Positions 1-12,430 are shown, numbered from the stretch's first letter. The stretch is DNA of 64,000 bases from Lentibacillus sp. JNUCC-1 (GCF_009741735.1 NZ_WHOH01000001.1:1240001-1304000), one strand, 5' to 3'. Notes: generated from the letters alone by a model not told the origin. Numbers and translations: made by a program.

Positions 1-897
1 AGGATATACGAGTGTTTTGACGTCGACACTTTTCATTTGTTCGGGCGGTTTAATCCGCAGCTGTTCATCCCCGACTTCGATGGACACACCCATTTCTCTT
101 AGTTTAGCAAGCAGCGATTCCAGATGCTGTGGAATAACATTGTCAATAATCACGTCTTCTCCAGCTGCAGCAGCTGCAATAATATACGTCCCAGCTTCAA
201 TTCTGTCAGGAATAATCGTGTGACGGCATCCTTTCAGCTTTTCAACGCCTTCTATCCGAATGACATCTGTTCCGGCACCTTTAATATTCGCGCCCATGCT
301 TGTTAAAAGCGTGGCCACATCAATGATTTCCGGCTCTTTGGCGGCATTCTCAATCACTGTCTGCCCCTTGGCTTTAACAGCCGCAAGCATGATATTAATG
401 GTCGCCCCGACACTCACAACGTCCAAATAAATACGTGCGCCTTTCAATTCATCGGCTCTTAAATAGACAGCTCCATGTTCATTCGTTACTTTGGCTCCGA
501 GTGCTTCGAAACCTTTAATGTGCTGGTCGATCGGACGCGGGCCTAAATGACAGCCGCCTGGCAGCCCAATAACCGCTTTATTGAATTTACCGAGCATGGC
601 GCCCATGAAGTAATAGGAGGCGCGAAGCTTTTTCACAAGTCCATTGGGAAGCGGCATAGAAACCATTTCAGATGGGTCTATATGTGCCGTCTGACCTTCC
701 CATTCCACCGTTCCGCCAATCTCTTCAAGAAGCGTGCCGAGTGTATACACGTCAGATATATTCGGCAACCCTTCTATTACCACATCTGAGTCGGCAAGAA
801 TTGCAGCAGGCAATAGGGCAACAGCACTGTTCTTGGCACCGCCAATACGTACTTGGCCCTTTAAAGAACGCCCGCCTTCAATTAAAATTTTCTGCAC
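1..897 (-). CDS. murA: UDP-N-acetylglucosamine 1-carboxyvinyltransferase (MurA), C-terminus outside window
   Basis: Catalyses the first committed step of peptidoglycan synthesis, transfer of enolpyruvate from PEP to UDP-GlcNAc, in the cytoplasm. The visible 299 codons give the N-terminal EPSP-synthase fold: start [14 protein letters not shown], the [13 protein letters not shown] motif, and the active-site loop [14 protein letters not shown], whose Cys is the PEP-binding/fosfomycin-target cysteine. The family is about 420-430 residues, so roughly 130 residues lie beyond position 1. The start is taken as GTG at 897 because an AGGTGAAG ribosome site precedes it; no in-frame ATG fits better. It lies downstream of tal and fbaA as murAB (murZ) does in B. 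subtilis, so this is probably the second MurA paralogue of the genome; that part is inference. Confidence 0.95.
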   Translation of the reverse strand, partial: MQKILIEGGRSLKGQVRIGGAKNSAVALLPAAILADSDVVIEGLPNISDVYTLGTLLEEIGGTVEWEGQTAHIDPSEMVSMPLPNGLVKKLRASYYFMGAMLGKFNKAVIGLPGGCHLGPRPIDQHIKGFEALGAKVTNEHGAVYLRADELKGARIYLDVVSVGATINIMLAAVKAKGQTVIENAAKEPEIIDVATLLTSMGANIKGAGTDVIRIEGVEKLKGCRHTIIPDRIEAGTYIIAAAAAGEDVIIDNVIPQHLESLLAKLREMGVSIEVGDEQLRIKPPEQMKSVDVKTLVYP

Positions 898-972
898 TTC
901 AAAAACCCCGCTTCACCTTTAAAATCGTTTAGACATTCTTTAGTCTGCATGCTTTTTCCAGTTTTATGCTCT

Positions 973-1614
973 TTACTTTTGACTATTCCAGTCAGCCAGG
1001 AATTTTTCAATACCTTGGTCTGTCAGAGGATGCTTAACAAGCTGCCCAAACACCTTATAAGGAATGGTAGCTATATGAGCTCCGTTCAAGGCTGCGTCCG
1101 TAACATGTAAAGGATGACGAATCGATGCAGCGATAATTTCGGTTGTTATGTTGTGGCGGTCGAAAATAGAGGCGATTGTTGCAATCAGGTCCATCCCATC
1201 ATGACCGATGTCGTCAAGTCTTCCGAGAAATGGCGACACATAAGATGCCCCAGCTCGTGCAGCCAGAAGCGCCTGGTTGGCATTGAATATAAGTGTCACA
1301 TTCGTTTTAATGTTTAAATCACTGAACGCTTTGACCGCTTTCAAACCTTCCAAAGTCATCGGAACCTTCACCGTGATGTTTGGCGCGATGGCTGCAAGCT
1401 CCTTGCCTTCTTCAATCATACCTGCCGCATCTTCTGCCACAACTTCAGCACTGACAGAACCTGAAACTTCTGCTGTAATGTCTCTCAGACGATCATGAAA
1501 AGACACGCCTTCTTTCGCTACAAGACTCGGGTTAGTCGTTACCCCTGCCAAAATGCCGAGTTCTTTTGCCTCTCTGATCTCCGAAATATTAGCTGAATCA
1601 ATAAAAAACTTCAT
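973..1614 (-). CDS. tal: Transaldolase, short (TalC/FSA-like) type
   Basis: Transfers a dihydroxyacetone unit between sugar phosphates in the non-oxidative pentose phosphate pathway. It is 213 aa, the length of the small transaldolase subfamily. It begins [20 protein letters not shown], has the GVTTNPSL motif, and has the Schiff-base lysine (Lys83) in TVKVPMT. The start ATG at 1614 has a strong AGGAGG site 9 nt upstream; an in-frame extension to 1686 is rejected because it lacks such a site. Neighbours fbaA and murA lie in the same direction as in B. subtilis (ywjH). Related proteins can be fructose-6-phosphate aldolases; the family usually carries transaldolase activity in Bacillus. Confidence 0.93.
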   Translation of the reverse strand: MKFFIDSANISEIREAKELGILAGVTTNPSLVAKEGVSFHDRLRDITAEVSGSVSAEVVAEDAAGMIEEGKELAAIAPNITVKVPMTLEGLKAVKAFSDLNIKTNVTLIFNANQALLAARAGASYVSPFLGRLDDIGHDGMDLIATIASIFDRHNITTEIIAASIRHPLHVTDAALNGAHIATIPYKVFGQLVKHPLTDQGIEKFLADWNSQK

Positions 1615-1667
1615 ATATAATACTTCCTCCTTTTTGTAAATTAAATGAATGCCCTCATGTAAAGAAA

Positions 1668-1700
1668 ACGAAAGCAAAGCACCCAAGGCGTTGCTTTCGT
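1668..1700 (-). terminator. Intrinsic terminator after fbaA
   Basis: Read on the minus strand, ACGAAAGCAA and TTGCTTTCGT form a perfect 10-bp stem followed by TTTTC. It lies just downstream of the fbaA stop codon and upstream of tal, so tal either has its own promoter or depends on read-through. Confidence 0.7.
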
Positions 1701-1716
1701 TCTGTTAAGTTGATCG

Positions 1717-2580
1717 TTAAGCTTTGTTGGACGATCCGAATTCACGCATTTTTCCAATAACGGTTTCTTCTATGGCCTCACGGCCTGGTCCCAGATACTT
1801 ACGCGGATCATATTGTTCAGGCTGCTCATTAAGCACTTTACGAACAGCTTTAGCTTGATTAATTTGATTTTCAGTGTTCACATTGATTTTCGCTGAGCCA
1901 AGAGAAATGGCACGCTGGATATCTTTCGTTGGTATTCCTGTTCCCCCATGCAAAACCAGCGGAATGTTGGTCAGATTCATGACCTCTTCCATTCTGTCAA
2001 AACCCAGATTTGGTTCTCCTTTGTACGGTCCATGAACAGATCCGAGGGCGGGCGCAAAACAATCTACGCCGGTTTCTTTAACGAGACGCTCACACTCTGA
2101 CGGGATCGCATACGCTTGTTCCGCATCTTCTACAATCAGGTCATCTTCCTGACCGCCGACACGGCCCAGTTCAGCTTCTACAGAGACACCATGGATATGG
2201 GCCAGCTCAACCACTTTTTTTGTTAAAGCAATATTTTCATCCAAAGGTAGGGCTGAGGCATCAATCATCACGGAGGTGAATCCCGCGTGAATGGCTTCAG
2301 CGCAGGCTTTAAAGCTTGAACCATGGTCCAGATGAATCGCAACCGGAACCGTCGTCCCGTAAGATTCCATCAAAGCCTTTACCATGGAAACAACCACTTT
2401 AAAACCGCCCATGTATCTGCCTGCACCTTCTGATACCCCAAGAATAACAGGGGATTGTTCTTTTTCTGCTGCCTGCAGAATTGCCTGAGCATATTCCAGG
2501 TTATTCAAGTTAAACTGCCCGACTGCATAGCCATTACTTTTACCCTCTTCAAGCATCTCTTTCATCGAAACCAGCGGCAT
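1717..2580 (-). CDS. fbaA: Class II fructose-1,6-bisphosphate aldolase
   Basis: Zinc-dependent cleavage and synthesis of fructose-1,6-bisphosphate in glycolysis and gluconeogenesis. 287 aa, normal for the Bacillus enzyme. Visible motifs: [10 protein letters not shown] with the catalytic Asp85 and zinc-binding His86, [34 protein letters not shown] and INVNTENQ near the C-terminus. The start ATG is preceded by GAGGAGG at good spacing. It lies between spo0F (upstream) and tal (downstream), the standard Bacillus order. Confidence 0.97.
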   Translation of the reverse strand: MPLVSMKEMLEEGKSNGYAVGQFNLNNLEYAQAILQAAEKEQSPVILGVSEGAGRYMGGFKVVVSMVKALMESYGTTVPVAIHLDHGSSFKACAEAIHAGFTSVMIDASALPLDENIALTKKVVELAHIHGVSVEAELGRVGGQEDDLIVEDAEQAYAIPSECERLVKETGVDCFAPALGSVHGPYKGEPNLGFDRMEEVMNLTNIPLVLHGGTGIPTKDIQRAISLGSAKINVNTENQINQAKAVRKVLNEQPEQYDPRKYLGPGREAIEETVIGKMREFGSSNKA

Positions 2581-2759
2581 GCTGCATCCTCCTCAAAGTT
2601 GAAAACAAAAATTATGTTTGATTATATTAGTTCACAATACAAGAATACCAACTTAAGAAGAAACAGGCAACATATTACCGCATAATGTCGGATTGTATTT
2701 GTCTATAATGTGAATAAGAACACAATTGTGAGAGTCAGGATTCAATGTCTCAATTAAGA

Positions 2760-3125
2760 TTACGGTGGGCTAACAACCCCTTTTATGACACTGCCGATTT
2801 CCTGCACATTAAAGGGTTTGCCGATTACTGCCTTGATTAATTGAGAGTCTTCTGTAGCTTCACTGAACTCCTCGACTAATCCGCTGATCAAAACAGCAGG
2901 CACATCAATATTTTCTGCTTCTAAATGTCTGATCACTTCCATGCCATCCAACACAGGCAGCTTATAATCAAGTATCACCAGATCATACGGTACTTGGCGC
3001 AACTCAGTGAGTGCTTCCATTCCTGTCGCACACGTTTTAACTTCAAACCCTTCATATGTCAAAACGTCTTCCAACAGCATTCTGATGCCTGCTTGGTCGT
3101 CCACAACCAGTATGTTCTTCTTCAT
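2760..3125 (-). CDS. spo0F: Sporulation response regulator Spo0F
   Basis: Single-domain response regulator of the sporulation phosphorelay; it receives phosphate from sensor kinases and passes it to Spo0B and then Spo0A. 121 aa with no output domain. The acidic pair is Asp9/Asp10 (ILVVDDQAGIR), the phospho-acceptor is Asp53 (LVILDYKLPVLDG), and the conserved lysine is in IGKPFN. The start is placed at 3125 (MKKNILVVDD) by alignment with known Spo0F; the longer frame to 3152 adds residues not seen in the family. The ribosome site GGGGCG is weak. Its position between pyrG and fbaA is the classical Bacillus arrangement and supports Spo0F rather than a CheY-type protein. Confidence 0.94.
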   Translation of the reverse strand: MKKNILVVDDQAGIRMLLEDVLTYEGFEVKTCATGMEALTELRQVPYDLVILDYKLPVLDGMEVIRHLEAENIDVPAVLISGLVEEFSEATEDSQLIKAVIGKPFNVQEIGSVIKGVVSPP

Positions 3126-3271
3126 AAGAGCGCCCCATAAATTTATTACCATAGTGATATATACGACACTAAATATTCAAAAACCTTCTTTTTAAAGAAC
3201 GTTTTTTAAAATAAGACTAAAGTCTTTGTAATCAAGTATTTATTTGGTACAAAGGGCCCTTCCTCAATACA

Positions 3272-3309
3272 AAAAAGACTTTAGCACATTTTCATGCTAA
3301 AGTCTTTTT
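3272..3309 (-). terminator. Terminator after pyrG
   Basis: AAAAGACTTTAGCA and TGCTAAAGTCTTTT form a near-perfect 14-bp stem with a short loop and flanking A and T runs, so it could work in both directions. It sits 8 nt past the pyrG stop codon. Confidence 0.85.
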
Positions 3310-3316
3310 AAGTCTG

Positions 3317-4971
<1,655 letters not shown>

Positions 4972-5030
4972 AGCTTATTCATATAAAAATAATAAAAGAT
5001 TACCGTACATATAATGACTGCCTCGCACCA

Positions 5031-5153
5031 CCGAGCTTCGGGAAAACACTGCGCTTTCCATGGGCGCTGCTGAGCCTCCTCGCGCTACCGCGCTCCGGGG
5101 TCTCACCGAGGCTCTGCATCCCATAGGAGTCTCCGTGTTTTCCCGAAGCTCGG
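5031..5153. repeat. Hairpin repeat, single-module copy (R1)
   Basis: A 123-bp palindromic unit bounded by a perfect 19-bp inverted repeat (5031-5049 and 5135-5153; arms start CCGAGCTTCGGGAAAACAC). The interior carries the family core (reverse orientation): GAGCCTCCTCGCGC and CCGGGGTCTC. It is one half of the composite repeat seen at 12.5, 16.4, 26.6, 33.8 and 61.0 kb, standing alone in the pyrG-rpoE gap. Confidence 0.9.
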
Positions 5154-5239
5154 TGATGGGTTATTTTTTACTCTTTGATGAGCACGTCACTTTATGTTTG
5201 CCCATTAACAGCAGCAAAAACTTGAGTATCAGATTTATA

Positions 5240-5450
5240 GCGTAGAAAATACATGAAGACTCCTACTGGTATAGCACCCTCCCGAAGATCCGCTGAGAAC
5301 ACGTTAAGGATGGTCGACTAAAACCGGCCTTAGTCCAGCATCATCGCCCAGCCCCTCAAGGTCTTTAAACAAAAGATGATCCGTGCCCTAATTCGCCACT
5401 ATGAATTCTAAAGCGCAGTGTTTCCTCCGAGCGGCCTCTAGAAGCAGTCA
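5240..5450. repeat. Degenerate copy of the hairpin repeat
   Basis: Fragments recognisable as the repeat family: GGTCGACTAAAACCGG (reverse of the small sub-hairpin at 16.5 kb), and GCAGTGTTTCCTCCGAGCGG followed by AGAAGCAGTCA, the usual right end. The inverted-repeat arms have decayed. No coding potential is evident in the 4930-5480 gap. Confidence 0.6.
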
Positions 5451-5506
5451 CAAATTTTGTGCTTGCCATTTATCAATGGACGGTTTGTATACGTGCGTTA
5501 AATAAT

Positions 5507-5543
5507 AAAAGCGCTCCCCCATTGTTTTGCATGGGGAAACGCT
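5507..5543 (-). terminator. Terminator after rpoE
   Basis: Minus strand: AGCGTTTCCCCAT pairs imperfectly with ATGGGGGAGCGCT and is followed by TTTTATTATTT. It lies 68 nt past the rpoE stop. Confidence 0.75.
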
Positions 5544-5610
5544 TGTGTGGTTTCTTTTAAAGAGCCCAATAGGAATTTTAGCATAATGCCGGGAAAAGTC
5601 AAGGGTGTTT

Positions 5611-6153
5611 TTATTCCTCTTCTTCCTCTTCTTCGTCCTCATATGACCCGTCTTCATCATCTTCGTCAAAGTCTTCGTCGTCAAACTCTTCATCGTAATC
5701 GTCATCATACTCTGGCGTGAATGCTGTGTCCTCATCTTCATCGCCTTTTGCAAGGTTACGTGTCAGTTCATCAATATCGTCATCAACGGTTTCAAGGTCT
5801 TCCGCTTCTTCCTCGACCGGTTCAGCTTTCTTTTTTGTTTTCTTCTTTTTAGTTTTGGTCTTTTTCGGTGATTCAGTGGTGATAATTTCATCAATTTGTT
5901 CAACTGGATACCAGCGTTTTAAGCCCCACATGTTTTCTCCTGTGGTCAAAAAGCGTCCGTCCAGGTTCAGATCTGTATAGAATTGTGCAAGACGATCTGA
6001 TGATTCGTCGTCACTAAAGCCTTTAATTTCTTGGATTTTGGCAAATACATCTCTAAAATGCATCGCTTTTCCCTCTTCATGCAAAATCATGTCTGCCAAT
6101 TCGAGCATAGAAATCTTTTTAAGTTCATCTTGGCCAACGGTTTTCAAACTCAC
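5611..6153 (-). CDS. rpoE: RNA polymerase delta subunit RpoE
   Basis: Accessory subunit of Firmicute RNA polymerase that increases recycling and transcription specificity. 180 aa in two parts: an N-terminal HARE-HTH domain (about 1-95, with LADMILHEEGKAMHFRDV and ENMWGLKRWYP) and a lysine-rich patch followed by an intensely acidic, disordered tail ending in seven glutamates. The start is a GTG with GGGAG 10 nt upstream; no in-frame ATG lies near. It sits upstream of pyrG as in Bacillus. A TATAAT with TTGGCA 19 nt away (6236-6266) may be its promoter. Confidence 0.95.
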   Translation of the reverse strand: MSLKTVGQDELKKISMLELADMILHEEGKAMHFRDVFAKIQEIKGFSDDESSDRLAQFYTDLNLDGRFLTTGENMWGLKRWYPVEQIDEIITTESPKKTKTKKKKTKKKAEPVEEEAEDLETVDDDIDELTRNLAKGDEDEDTAFTPEYDDDYDEEFDDEDFDEDDEDGSYEDEEEEEEE

Positions 6154-6328
6154 GGCAAAGCACTCCCTTTTTCTTATATAATCCCAGGTGGTAAAACCTG
6201 CTTATTTCTTAGTCATGTTCAAAACCATATCATACATTATAATCAAAGTACATACGATTATGCCAAGAAAAAGCACGTATATTTTTTGTTTTCCCCACTT
6301 ATGATGAAACCTATGATCCCAAAAAGAA

Positions 6329-6361
6329 AAGCCTGGAATATGGAACTGTTTTTCCAGGCTT
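6329..6361 (-). terminator. Terminator after icmF
   Basis: Minus strand: AAGCCTGGAA and TTCCAGGCTT form a 10-bp stem followed by TTCTTTTT. It ends the acyl-CoA block. Confidence 0.8.
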
Positions 6362-6374
6362 TAAAAAATATAAA

Positions 6375-9300
6375 TTACATGTTTCGGCGATATTGGCCGC
6401 CAACTTCGTATAGTGCACCGGTAATTTGGCCAAGGCTTGCGACTTTGACCGTCTCCATCAGCTCTTCGAAAATATTGCCGCCTGATGCTGCGGTTTTCTT
6501 AAGCCGCTCCAGAGCAGCTTCTGTTTTGTCGCCATGTGTTTCTTGGAAAGCCTTTAACTGAGTAATCTGTTGTTCTTTCTCTTCTTTGGATGCCCGTGCC
6601 AACTCCATGGCATTGATCTCATCTTCTGTCGGCGGATTTGGATTCAAATAGGTATTCACCCCGACGATCGGCAGTTCTCCGGAATGTTTCTTTCCTTCAT
6701 AATACAAGGATTCTTCCTGGATTTTTCCGCGCTGGTATTGTCTTTCCATCGCGCCAAGAACTCCACCTCTGTCATTCATGCGTTCAAATTCCTGAAGGAC
6801 AGCTTCTTCGACAAGATCTGTGAGCTCTTCGACGATAAACGAGCCTTGCAGAGAGTTTTCGTTTTTAGTCAAGCCCATTTCCTTGTTTATGATCATCTGG
6901 ATCGCCATCGCACGGCGCACAGATTCTTCTGTCGGTGTTGTAATCGCCTCATCATAAGCGTTTGTGTGCAGGGAATTACAATTGTCCTGAATGGCAATCA
7001 GCGCCTGCAAAGTCGTCCGGATATCGTTGAAATCAATTTCCTGTGCATGCAGTGATCTCCCGGAGGTCTGAATATGGTATTTCAGCTTCTGACTGCGCTC
7101 GTTTGCACCATATTTATCTCGCATCGTAATGGCCCAGATCCGTCGGGCCACGCGACCAATGACGGTATACTCCGGATCAAGTCCGTTTGAGAAGAAAAAT
7201 GACAAGTTCGGCGCAAATTTGTTAATGTCCATGCCGCGGCTCAAATAATATTCCACATATGTGAACCCGTTTGCCAATGTGAATGCAAGCTGTGTGATCG
7301 GATTGGCCCCCGCTTCAGCAATATGATAGCCCGAAATAGAGACAGAGTAGTAATTGCGCACTTCTTTGTCAATAAAGTACTGTTGAATGTCTCCCATCAT
7401 TCTCAGTGCAAATTCCGTCGAGAAGATGCACGTGTTCTGACCCTGATCTTCCTTTAAAATATCTGCCTGAACCGTGCCGCGGACAACCGAAATGGTTTCG
7501 TTTTTGATCGTTTCATATTCTTGATCAGAAGGCTTGCGGCCGTTTTCTTCTTCAAACAGCGCCACTTTCTGGTCAATCGCTGTATTGAAAAACATCGCCA
7601 GGATAATAGGAGCCGGACCATTGATGGTCATAGAGACAGAAGTTTTCGGATCGGTCAGATCAAATCCTTCGTACAACTTTTTCATATCTTCAAGTGTACA
7701 TATGTTGACGCCACTCTCGCCGACTTTCCCGTAAATATCCGGCCGATGTGCAGGGTCTTCGCCATACAATGTCACAGAGTCAAATGCAGTGGACAAACGC
7801 TTGGCTTCCTCCCCTTTGGATAGATAATGAAAGCGGCGGTTCGTTCTGTCAGGGGTCCCCTCACCGGCAAATTGACGTGTTGGATCTTCACCTTTTCGTT
7901 TGAAAGGAAAGACGCCTGCTGTAAACGGAAAGGCGCCTGGGACGTTTTCCCGCATCAGCCAGTTAAGGCGCTCGCCCCAGTCGCTGAATTTCGGATACGC
8001 AACTTTTGGTACTTTAAGTCCTGAAAGGGTTTCAGTTGTCAGATCCATTGTGATGTCTTTGTCACGGATCTTAAACGTCATGGTGTCCTGCTCATAGCTT
8101 TCTTTTGTTTCATCCCAGCTGTCAAGCAGCTTCTTTGAACGCGGATGAAGCTGTTCTTCATATGTTGCAACCGTTTCGTCAATTGCCGCGGCCGCCTCGT
8201 TGCTGTCCAGGATCGATTGAGCACCTTTAAGCTGATAGAGTTTCCGTGCGATGGCGCTTTGGTCTTCAGTATGTTTATGATAACCGCGCACATGCTGAGC
8301 AATCTCCTGCAAATAGTGGCGTCGCTCGTTCGTGATGATCAGATTTTGCTTTTCGGCAATGACGTGCCTGTCAAAGTCTATTTGGTTTTCCCAGCCGTAG
8401 CGGTCGTTCAGTGTATCAATGATGCTTGCAAATAAGGCATTGGTTCCAGCGTCGTTAAATTGACTGGCAATGGTGCCGAATACTGGAAAGGCTTCTTTAT
8501 CCTGATGGAAGAGCATATGGCTCCGCTCATACTGTTTGCGCACCTGGTTGAGCGCATCCTCAGAGCCTTTTTGTTCAAATTTGTTAATGACAATAAAATC
8601 GGCAAAATCGATCATGTCGATTTTTTCCAGCTGTGTGGGGGCACCGAATTCTGCTGTCATGACATACATCGACAAATCGGTAATATCAGTTACGGCTGCG
8701 TCCCCTTGTCCAATACCGCTCGTTTCGACAATGATAAAATCATAGCCCGCTGCCCGAACAACGGTAATCACGTCTTCAATCGCACGCGATAATTCTGACC
8801 TCGAATCTCTTGTGGCGAGCGATCTCATATAAACACGGTCCGAGAATATGGCATTCATGCGAATCCGGTCTCCAAGCAACGCTCCACCTGTTTTGCGTTT
8901 GGTTGGGTCGATGGAAATGATCGCCACTTTCTTGTCAGGGACTTCATTGATAAAACGCCTGATCAATTCATCTGTCAAAGAGCTTTTACCCGAGCCACCT
9001 GTTCCTGTGATTCCAAGAACAGGCGCGTTGTTGGATTGTTCTCTTAAATCTTTTAAAACCCGCTCCCGATCTGCTTCTTCTGTTTCCTCGTTTTCCATAT
9101 ACGTTATAAAACGGCTGACAGTCTGACGGTCGCTTTTTGCCAATTTCGCCTTGTCTTTTTCAAGGTCAACTGGGGGCAGAAAATCGCATAATTCAACAAT
9201 GCGGTTGATCATGCCTTGCAGACCCATTTCCCGGCCGTCTTCTGGTGAAAAGATCCAATCGATGCCATAGTCGTGAAGTTCCTTAATTTCGCGCGGTATG

Positions 9301-9614
9301 ATCACCCCGCCGCCGCCACCAAAGATCTTAATGTGACCAGCATCCAGCTCCTGCAAGAGATCATACATATACTTGAAATATTCGACGTGCCCACCCTGGT
9401 AGGATGAAATGGCGATCCCCTGAACATCTTCCTGGATGGCCGCATGAACCACTTCTTCAACAGAGCGGTTATGGCCCAGATGAATCACCTCAGCACCGCT
9501 CGATTGCATGATCCGTCTCATAATATTGATTGATGCATCATGACCGTCAAACAAACTGGATGCCGTCACAAAGCGGACTGCATGGACCGGTTTGTAAACT
9601 GTTGTTTCTTGCAT
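6375..9614 (-). CDS. icmF: Fused isobutyryl-CoA mutase IcmF (B12-dependent)
   Basis: Interconverts isobutyryl-CoA and n-butyryl-CoA with adenosylcobalamin. 1079 aa, the full length of the natural fusion. Order: cobalamin-binding domain (1-~145; DGHDAS at 23-28 with the B12-ligand His25, then IFGGGGGVI); a MeaI-type GTPase chaperone (P-loop GTGGSGKSS at 203-211, [21 protein letters not shown]); a linker; and the substrate-binding TIM barrel (about 570-1079, with [15 protein letters not shown] and [14 protein letters not shown]). The Phe in RRFHY where methylmalonyl-CoA mutase has Tyr argues for isobutyryl-CoA. A pivalyl-CoA mutase, built the same way, cannot be excluded. It is last in the operon, after tetR. 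Confidence 0.93.
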   Translation of the reverse strand: MQETTVYKPVHAVRFVTASSLFDGHDASINIMRRIMQSSGAEVIHLGHNRSVEEVVHAAIQEDVQGIAISSYQGGHVEYFKYMYDLLQELDAGHIKIFGGGGGVIIPREIKELHDYGIDWIFSPEDGREMGLQGMINRIVELCDFLPPVDLEKDKAKLAKSDRQTVSRFITYMENEETEEADRERVLKDLREQSNNAPVLGITGTGGSGKSSLTDELIRRFINEVPDKKVAIISIDPTKRKTGGALLGDRIRMNAIFSDRVYMRSLATRDSRSELSRAIEDVITVVRAAGYDFIIVETSGIGQGDAAVTDITDLSMYVMTAEFGAPTQLEKIDMIDFADFIVINKFEQKGSEDALNQVRKQYERSHMLFHQDKEAFPVFGTIASQFNDAGTNALFASIIDTLNDRYGWENQIDFDRHVIAEKQNLIITNERRHYLQEIAQHVRGYHKHTEDQSAIARKLYQLKGAQSILDSNEAAAAIDETVATYEEQLHPRSKKLLDSWDETKESYEQDTMTFKIRDKDITMDLTTETLSGLKVPKVAYPKFSDWGERLNWLMRENVPGAFPFTAGVFPFKRKGEDPTRQFAGEGTPDRTNRRFHYLSKGEEAKRLSTAFDSVTLYGEDPAHRPDIYGKVGESGVNICTLEDMKKLYEGFDLTDPKTSVSMTINGPAPIILAMFFNTAIDQKVALFEEENGRKPSDQEYETIKNETISVVRGTVQADILKEDQGQNTCIFSTEFALRMMGDIQQYFIDKEVRNYYSVSISGYHIAEAGANPITQLAFTLANGFTYVEYYLSRGMDINKFAPNLSFFFSNGLDPEYTVIGRVARRIWAITMRDKYGANERSQKLKYHIQTSGRSLHAQEIDFNDIRTTLQALIAIQDNCNSLHTNAYDEAITTPTEESVRRAMAIQMIINKEMGLTKNENSLQGSFIVEELTDLVEEAVLQEFERMNDRGGVLGAMERQYQRGKIQEESLYYEGKKHSGELPIVGVNTYLNPNPPTEDEINAMELARASKEEKEQQITQLKAFQETHGDKTEAALERLKKTAASGGNIFEELMETVKVASLGQITGALYEVGGQYRRNM

Positions 9615-9656
9615 GAAACCTCTCCCCTTTGTTTTCTGTTAATTTTAATAAGTCAT

Positions 9657-10298
9657 TTATCCCGTCAGATTACTCGCTTCTTCCTCTTCAAGCCCAAGTG
9701 ATTTGAACAGATAGTGAATCTGCCTGTCGATATAGGCCTCCAGCGTAAATTGGTTATGGAGCATCCAGCGCCGGAATCCCCACATCTGACCTTGAATGAA
9801 TATATTGTTGGCAATTAAAGAGACATCTCTTTTCGGCATATCCTCGGGCAAACAGGCGATCATCACCCGTTCAAGCATCGCCACCATATCGCGTTCTTTT
9901 TGCAAAACGTATGATTTGGTTTCTTTAGAAAGCGATTTAGCCTCCTGATACATAATCAAAATTTCTTCCTGCATCTGATCGACCAAATGAAAATAGGACG
10001 ACACAACCGCAGCCAAATGACTGACCGAAGCATTTTCAAAATCAATGGCTTCTTCAAGCCGCTCATGCACCTGTTCATAGATCGATTCACAGACGAAATA
10101 CAGCACATCTTCTTTCGTGCGGATATATTCATATAAGGTGCCGATACTGAATCCACTGGCCTTTGCAATTTCACGGGTGGTGGTCCGGTGAAACCCTTTT
10201 TCCTTAAACAGCTTGAGGGCGCCCTGAATCATCTGGGCCCTTCGTTTGGCAACAAGCTGCTCATCTTTTACAGATGAAAGGGACGATTCATTGCTCAT
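9657..10298 (-). CDS. TetR/AcrR-family transcriptional regulator
   Basis: 213 aa. The N-terminal helix-turn-helix domain (about 17-65) reads AQMIQGALKLFKEKGFHRTT, then TREIAKASGFSIGTLYEYIR; the rest is an all-helical ligand-binding domain with EASNLTG at the end. The start is ATG 10298, with GGAGGG at good spacing; the longer frame to 10418 runs through meaB in another frame. It overlaps the meaB stop by 11 bp, so the two are translationally coupled. From its place between meaB and icmF it probably represses acyl-CoA catabolism in response to an acyl-CoA, like B. subtilis FadR. That role is inference; a candidate operator is at 20831-20844. Confidence 0.85.
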   Translation of the reverse strand: MSNESSLSSVKDEQLVAKRRAQMIQGALKLFKEKGFHRTTTREIAKASGFSIGTLYEYIRTKEDVLYFVCESIYEQVHERLEEAIDFENASVSHLAAVVSSYFHLVDQMQEEILIMYQEAKSLSKETKSYVLQKERDMVAMLERVMIACLPEDMPKRDVSLIANNIFIQGQMWGFRRWMLHNQFTLEAYIDRQIHYLFKSLGLEEEEASNLTG

Positions 10299-11235
10299 GT
10301 GCGCTCCCTCCTGTCTCTTTCCATTTGGCATATAGGCGCTTGGCTGTACGATAAGGATCTGTCGTTTCAGAAAATCCTTCCTCTGGGGGATGGTGATCGA
10401 CAAAAGCTGCCACATCACGCCAAATTTCTTCCCTGATCAGCTCATAAACTTCGAATCTCAGCTGATCTTCGCGCTTCCTTCTGCCTGCTTGTGTTTGATA
10501 TAAATAGTCATGATGAGCATCTACAGCTGCAAGCAACTTATCGATGCCTTTGTTATCGGTGGCGATCGTTTTAATAATGGCCTTTTCATGCTCATGCGTC
10601 GCAGTGATCATGACAAGTTCTTTCAACATCGCTTTTAATTTGCCAAAACCAGGCAGATCGGCTTTATTGATAACGAAAAGATCAGCGATTTCCATAATCC
10701 CAGCTTTAAAAATTTGCAGCACATCACCACTGTTTGGTGTGAGCACAACCGCTGTTGTGTCGACAATTTTCATAATATCAAGTTCTGATTGGCCAACACC
10801 GACCGTTTCAACGATGACCACATCAAACCCGTAAGCATCACACAGTCTGAGTGCGTCTTTCGTTGCACGGGCGAGCCCGCCGAGACTGCCGCGGGTCGCC
10901 ATGCTGCGAATAAAAACACCCTCATCGGTGAAATGTTCATGCATGCGCACCCGGTCCCCAAGGAGAGCACCGCCACTGAAAGGACTTGTCGGGTCAACGG
11001 CAATAACAGCCACTGTTTTGCCCTGTGCCCGCAAATTGGCTATCAGTCTATTGACAAGAGAACTCTTGCCGGCCCCGGGTGACCCTGTGAGCCCTACAAG
11101 CCTTGCTTTGCCTTGAAGCTTGAACACGTCGCTCAGCATGTCAAGCTTATCCGGCGCATCATTTTCGACCATGGTAATCGCTTTAGCAAGCGCGCGAACG
11201 TCTTTTTGGGCAATTCTTTCCACTATAGGATGCAT
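10288..11235 (-). CDS. meaB: MeaB/ArgK-type GTPase, B12-mutase chaperone
   Basis: G3E-family P-loop GTPase that loads and protects adenosylcobalamin in acyl-CoA mutases. 315 aa. Walker A is GSPGAGKSSLVNRLI near residue 50; [32 protein letters not shown] and VINKADLPG follow. Three in-frame starts are close together. ATG 11235 (MHPIVERI) is preferred because AAAGGATG lies about 9 nt upstream; ATG 11244 is too close to that site. No methylmalonyl-CoA mutase (mutA/mutB) is next to it, although that is the usual partner, and IcmF carries its own chaperone domain. Confidence 0.93.
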   Translation of the reverse strand: MHPIVERIAQKDVRALAKAITMVENDAPDKLDMLSDVFKLQGKARLVGLTGSPGAGKSSLVNRLIANLRAQGKTVAVIAVDPTSPFSGGALLGDRVRMHEHFTDEGVFIRSMATRGSLGGLARATKDALRLCDAYGFDVVIVETVGVGQSELDIMKIVDTTAVVLTPNSGDVLQIFKAGIMEIADLFVINKADLPGFGKLKAMLKELVMITATHEHEKAIIKTIATDNKGIDKLLAAVDAHHDYLYQTQAGRRKREDQLRFEVYELIREEIWRDVAAFVDHHPPEEGFSETTDPYRTAKRLYAKWKETGGSAHEQ

Positions 11236-11290
11236 AGAAGCCATCCTTTCTCCAGGCACTGAGCTGCAATTCCGCTCGTTAAGCCTTAAG

Positions 11291-12430
11291 TTATTTCGTC
11301 AGCATACGTCCGATAACAAGACGCTGGATTTCATTTGTACCCTCATAAATTTGTGTAATCTTGGCATCGCGCATGTAGCGTTCAACCGGATAGTCTTTCG
11401 TATAGCCATAGCCGCCAAAGACTTGAACGGCTTCAGTTGTAATGCGCATCGCTGCATCTCCTGCAAACAGTTTTGACATTGCAGAAGCTTTGCCGTATGG
11501 CAGGCCTTCTGATTCGAGCCAGGCCGCCTGATAGGTTAATAGACGTGAAGCTTCTATTTCAGTTGCCATATCAGCTAACTTGAAAGAAATTCCCTGATTG
11601 TGGGCAATCGGCTTTCCGAACTGCTCACGCTCTTTCGCATAATCGACTGCTGCATCCAATGCGCCTTGTGCGATCCCAAGCGCCTGTGCGGCAATACCGT
11701 TGCGCCCGCCATCAAGGGTGGACATGGCAATTTTAAAGCCATCACCTTCTTTCCCGAGCATGTTCTCTTTCGGGATCCGACAATTTTCAAATATAAGTTC
11801 TGTTGTCGGGGATGACCGAATGCCAAGCTTCTTTTCTTTTTTCCCGAAACTGAAACCTTCAGTGCCTTTTTCTACGATGAAGGCACTGATGCCGCGGTGC
11901 TTGGCATCTGCATCTGTCTTCGCAAACACGATATAAATATCACCGACGCCGCCGTTAGTGATCCATACTTTACTCCCGCTCAAAATGTAATCATCACCAT
12001 CTTGTTTGGCGACAGTTTTCATCGAAGCCACGTCACTGCCTGCTCCTGGCTCTGATAAGGCATAAGCACCAAGAGCTTCCCCTGTGGCCAGCCGGTGAAG
12101 GAAGTTTTTCTTCTGTGATTCATTGCCGTATTTAAAGATCGGCCAGCTGGCAAGTGATATGTGGGCCGACAAGGTAACACCTGTTGATGCACACACACGG
12201 GACAGCTCTTCAACTGCAATTACATAGCTGACATAATCTGAACCAATGCCACCGTACTCCTCCGGCCAAGGAATTCCTGTCAGTCCCAGTTCAGCCATTT
12301 TGTCAAAAATCTCTCTATCAAAACGCTCTTCTTCATCACGTTCTGCCGCTGTAGGCTCCACCTCTTTCTTAGCAAAATCCCGAACCATTTTCCGCAGCAT
12401 ATTCTGTTCATCCGTTAATTGAAAATCCAT
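11291..12430 (-). CDS. acdA: Acyl-CoA dehydrogenase (AcdA-like)
   Basis: FAD enzyme introducing the alpha-beta double bond in acyl-CoA; electrons go to the electron-transfer flavoprotein. 379 aa, normal. Motifs: [17 protein letters not shown] (FAD/substrate site), [40 protein letters not shown], and IYEGTNEIQ with the catalytic glutamate. Start ATG 12430, AAGGAGGAAG upstream. A paralogue lies directly upstream; the chain length used by each cannot be told from sequence. By synteny with rpoE it corresponds to B. subtilis acdA. Confidence 0.92.
   Translation of the reverse strand: MDFQLTDEQNMLRKMVRDFAKKEVEPTAAERDEEERFDREIFDKMAELGLTGIPWPEEYGGIGSDYVSYVIAVEELSRVCASTGVTLSAHISLASWPIFKYGNESQKKNFLHRLATGEALGAYALSEPGAGSDVASMKTVAKQDGDDYILSGSKVWITNGGVGDIYIVFAKTDADAKHRGISAFIVEKGTEGFSFGKKEKKLGIRSSPTTELIFENCRIPKENMLGKEGDGFKIAMSTLDGGRNGIAAQALGIAQGALDAAVDYAKEREQFGKPIAHNQGISFKLADMATEIEASRLLTYQAAWLESEGLPYGKASAMSKLFAGDAAMRITTEAVQVFGGYGYTKDYPVERYMRDAKITQIYEGTNEIQRLVIGRMLTK

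Noticed and set aside
3126..3215. Sigma-H promoter of spo0F
   Set aside because: GAATATT and AAGG-like words occur, but their spacing does not fit the sigma-H pattern.
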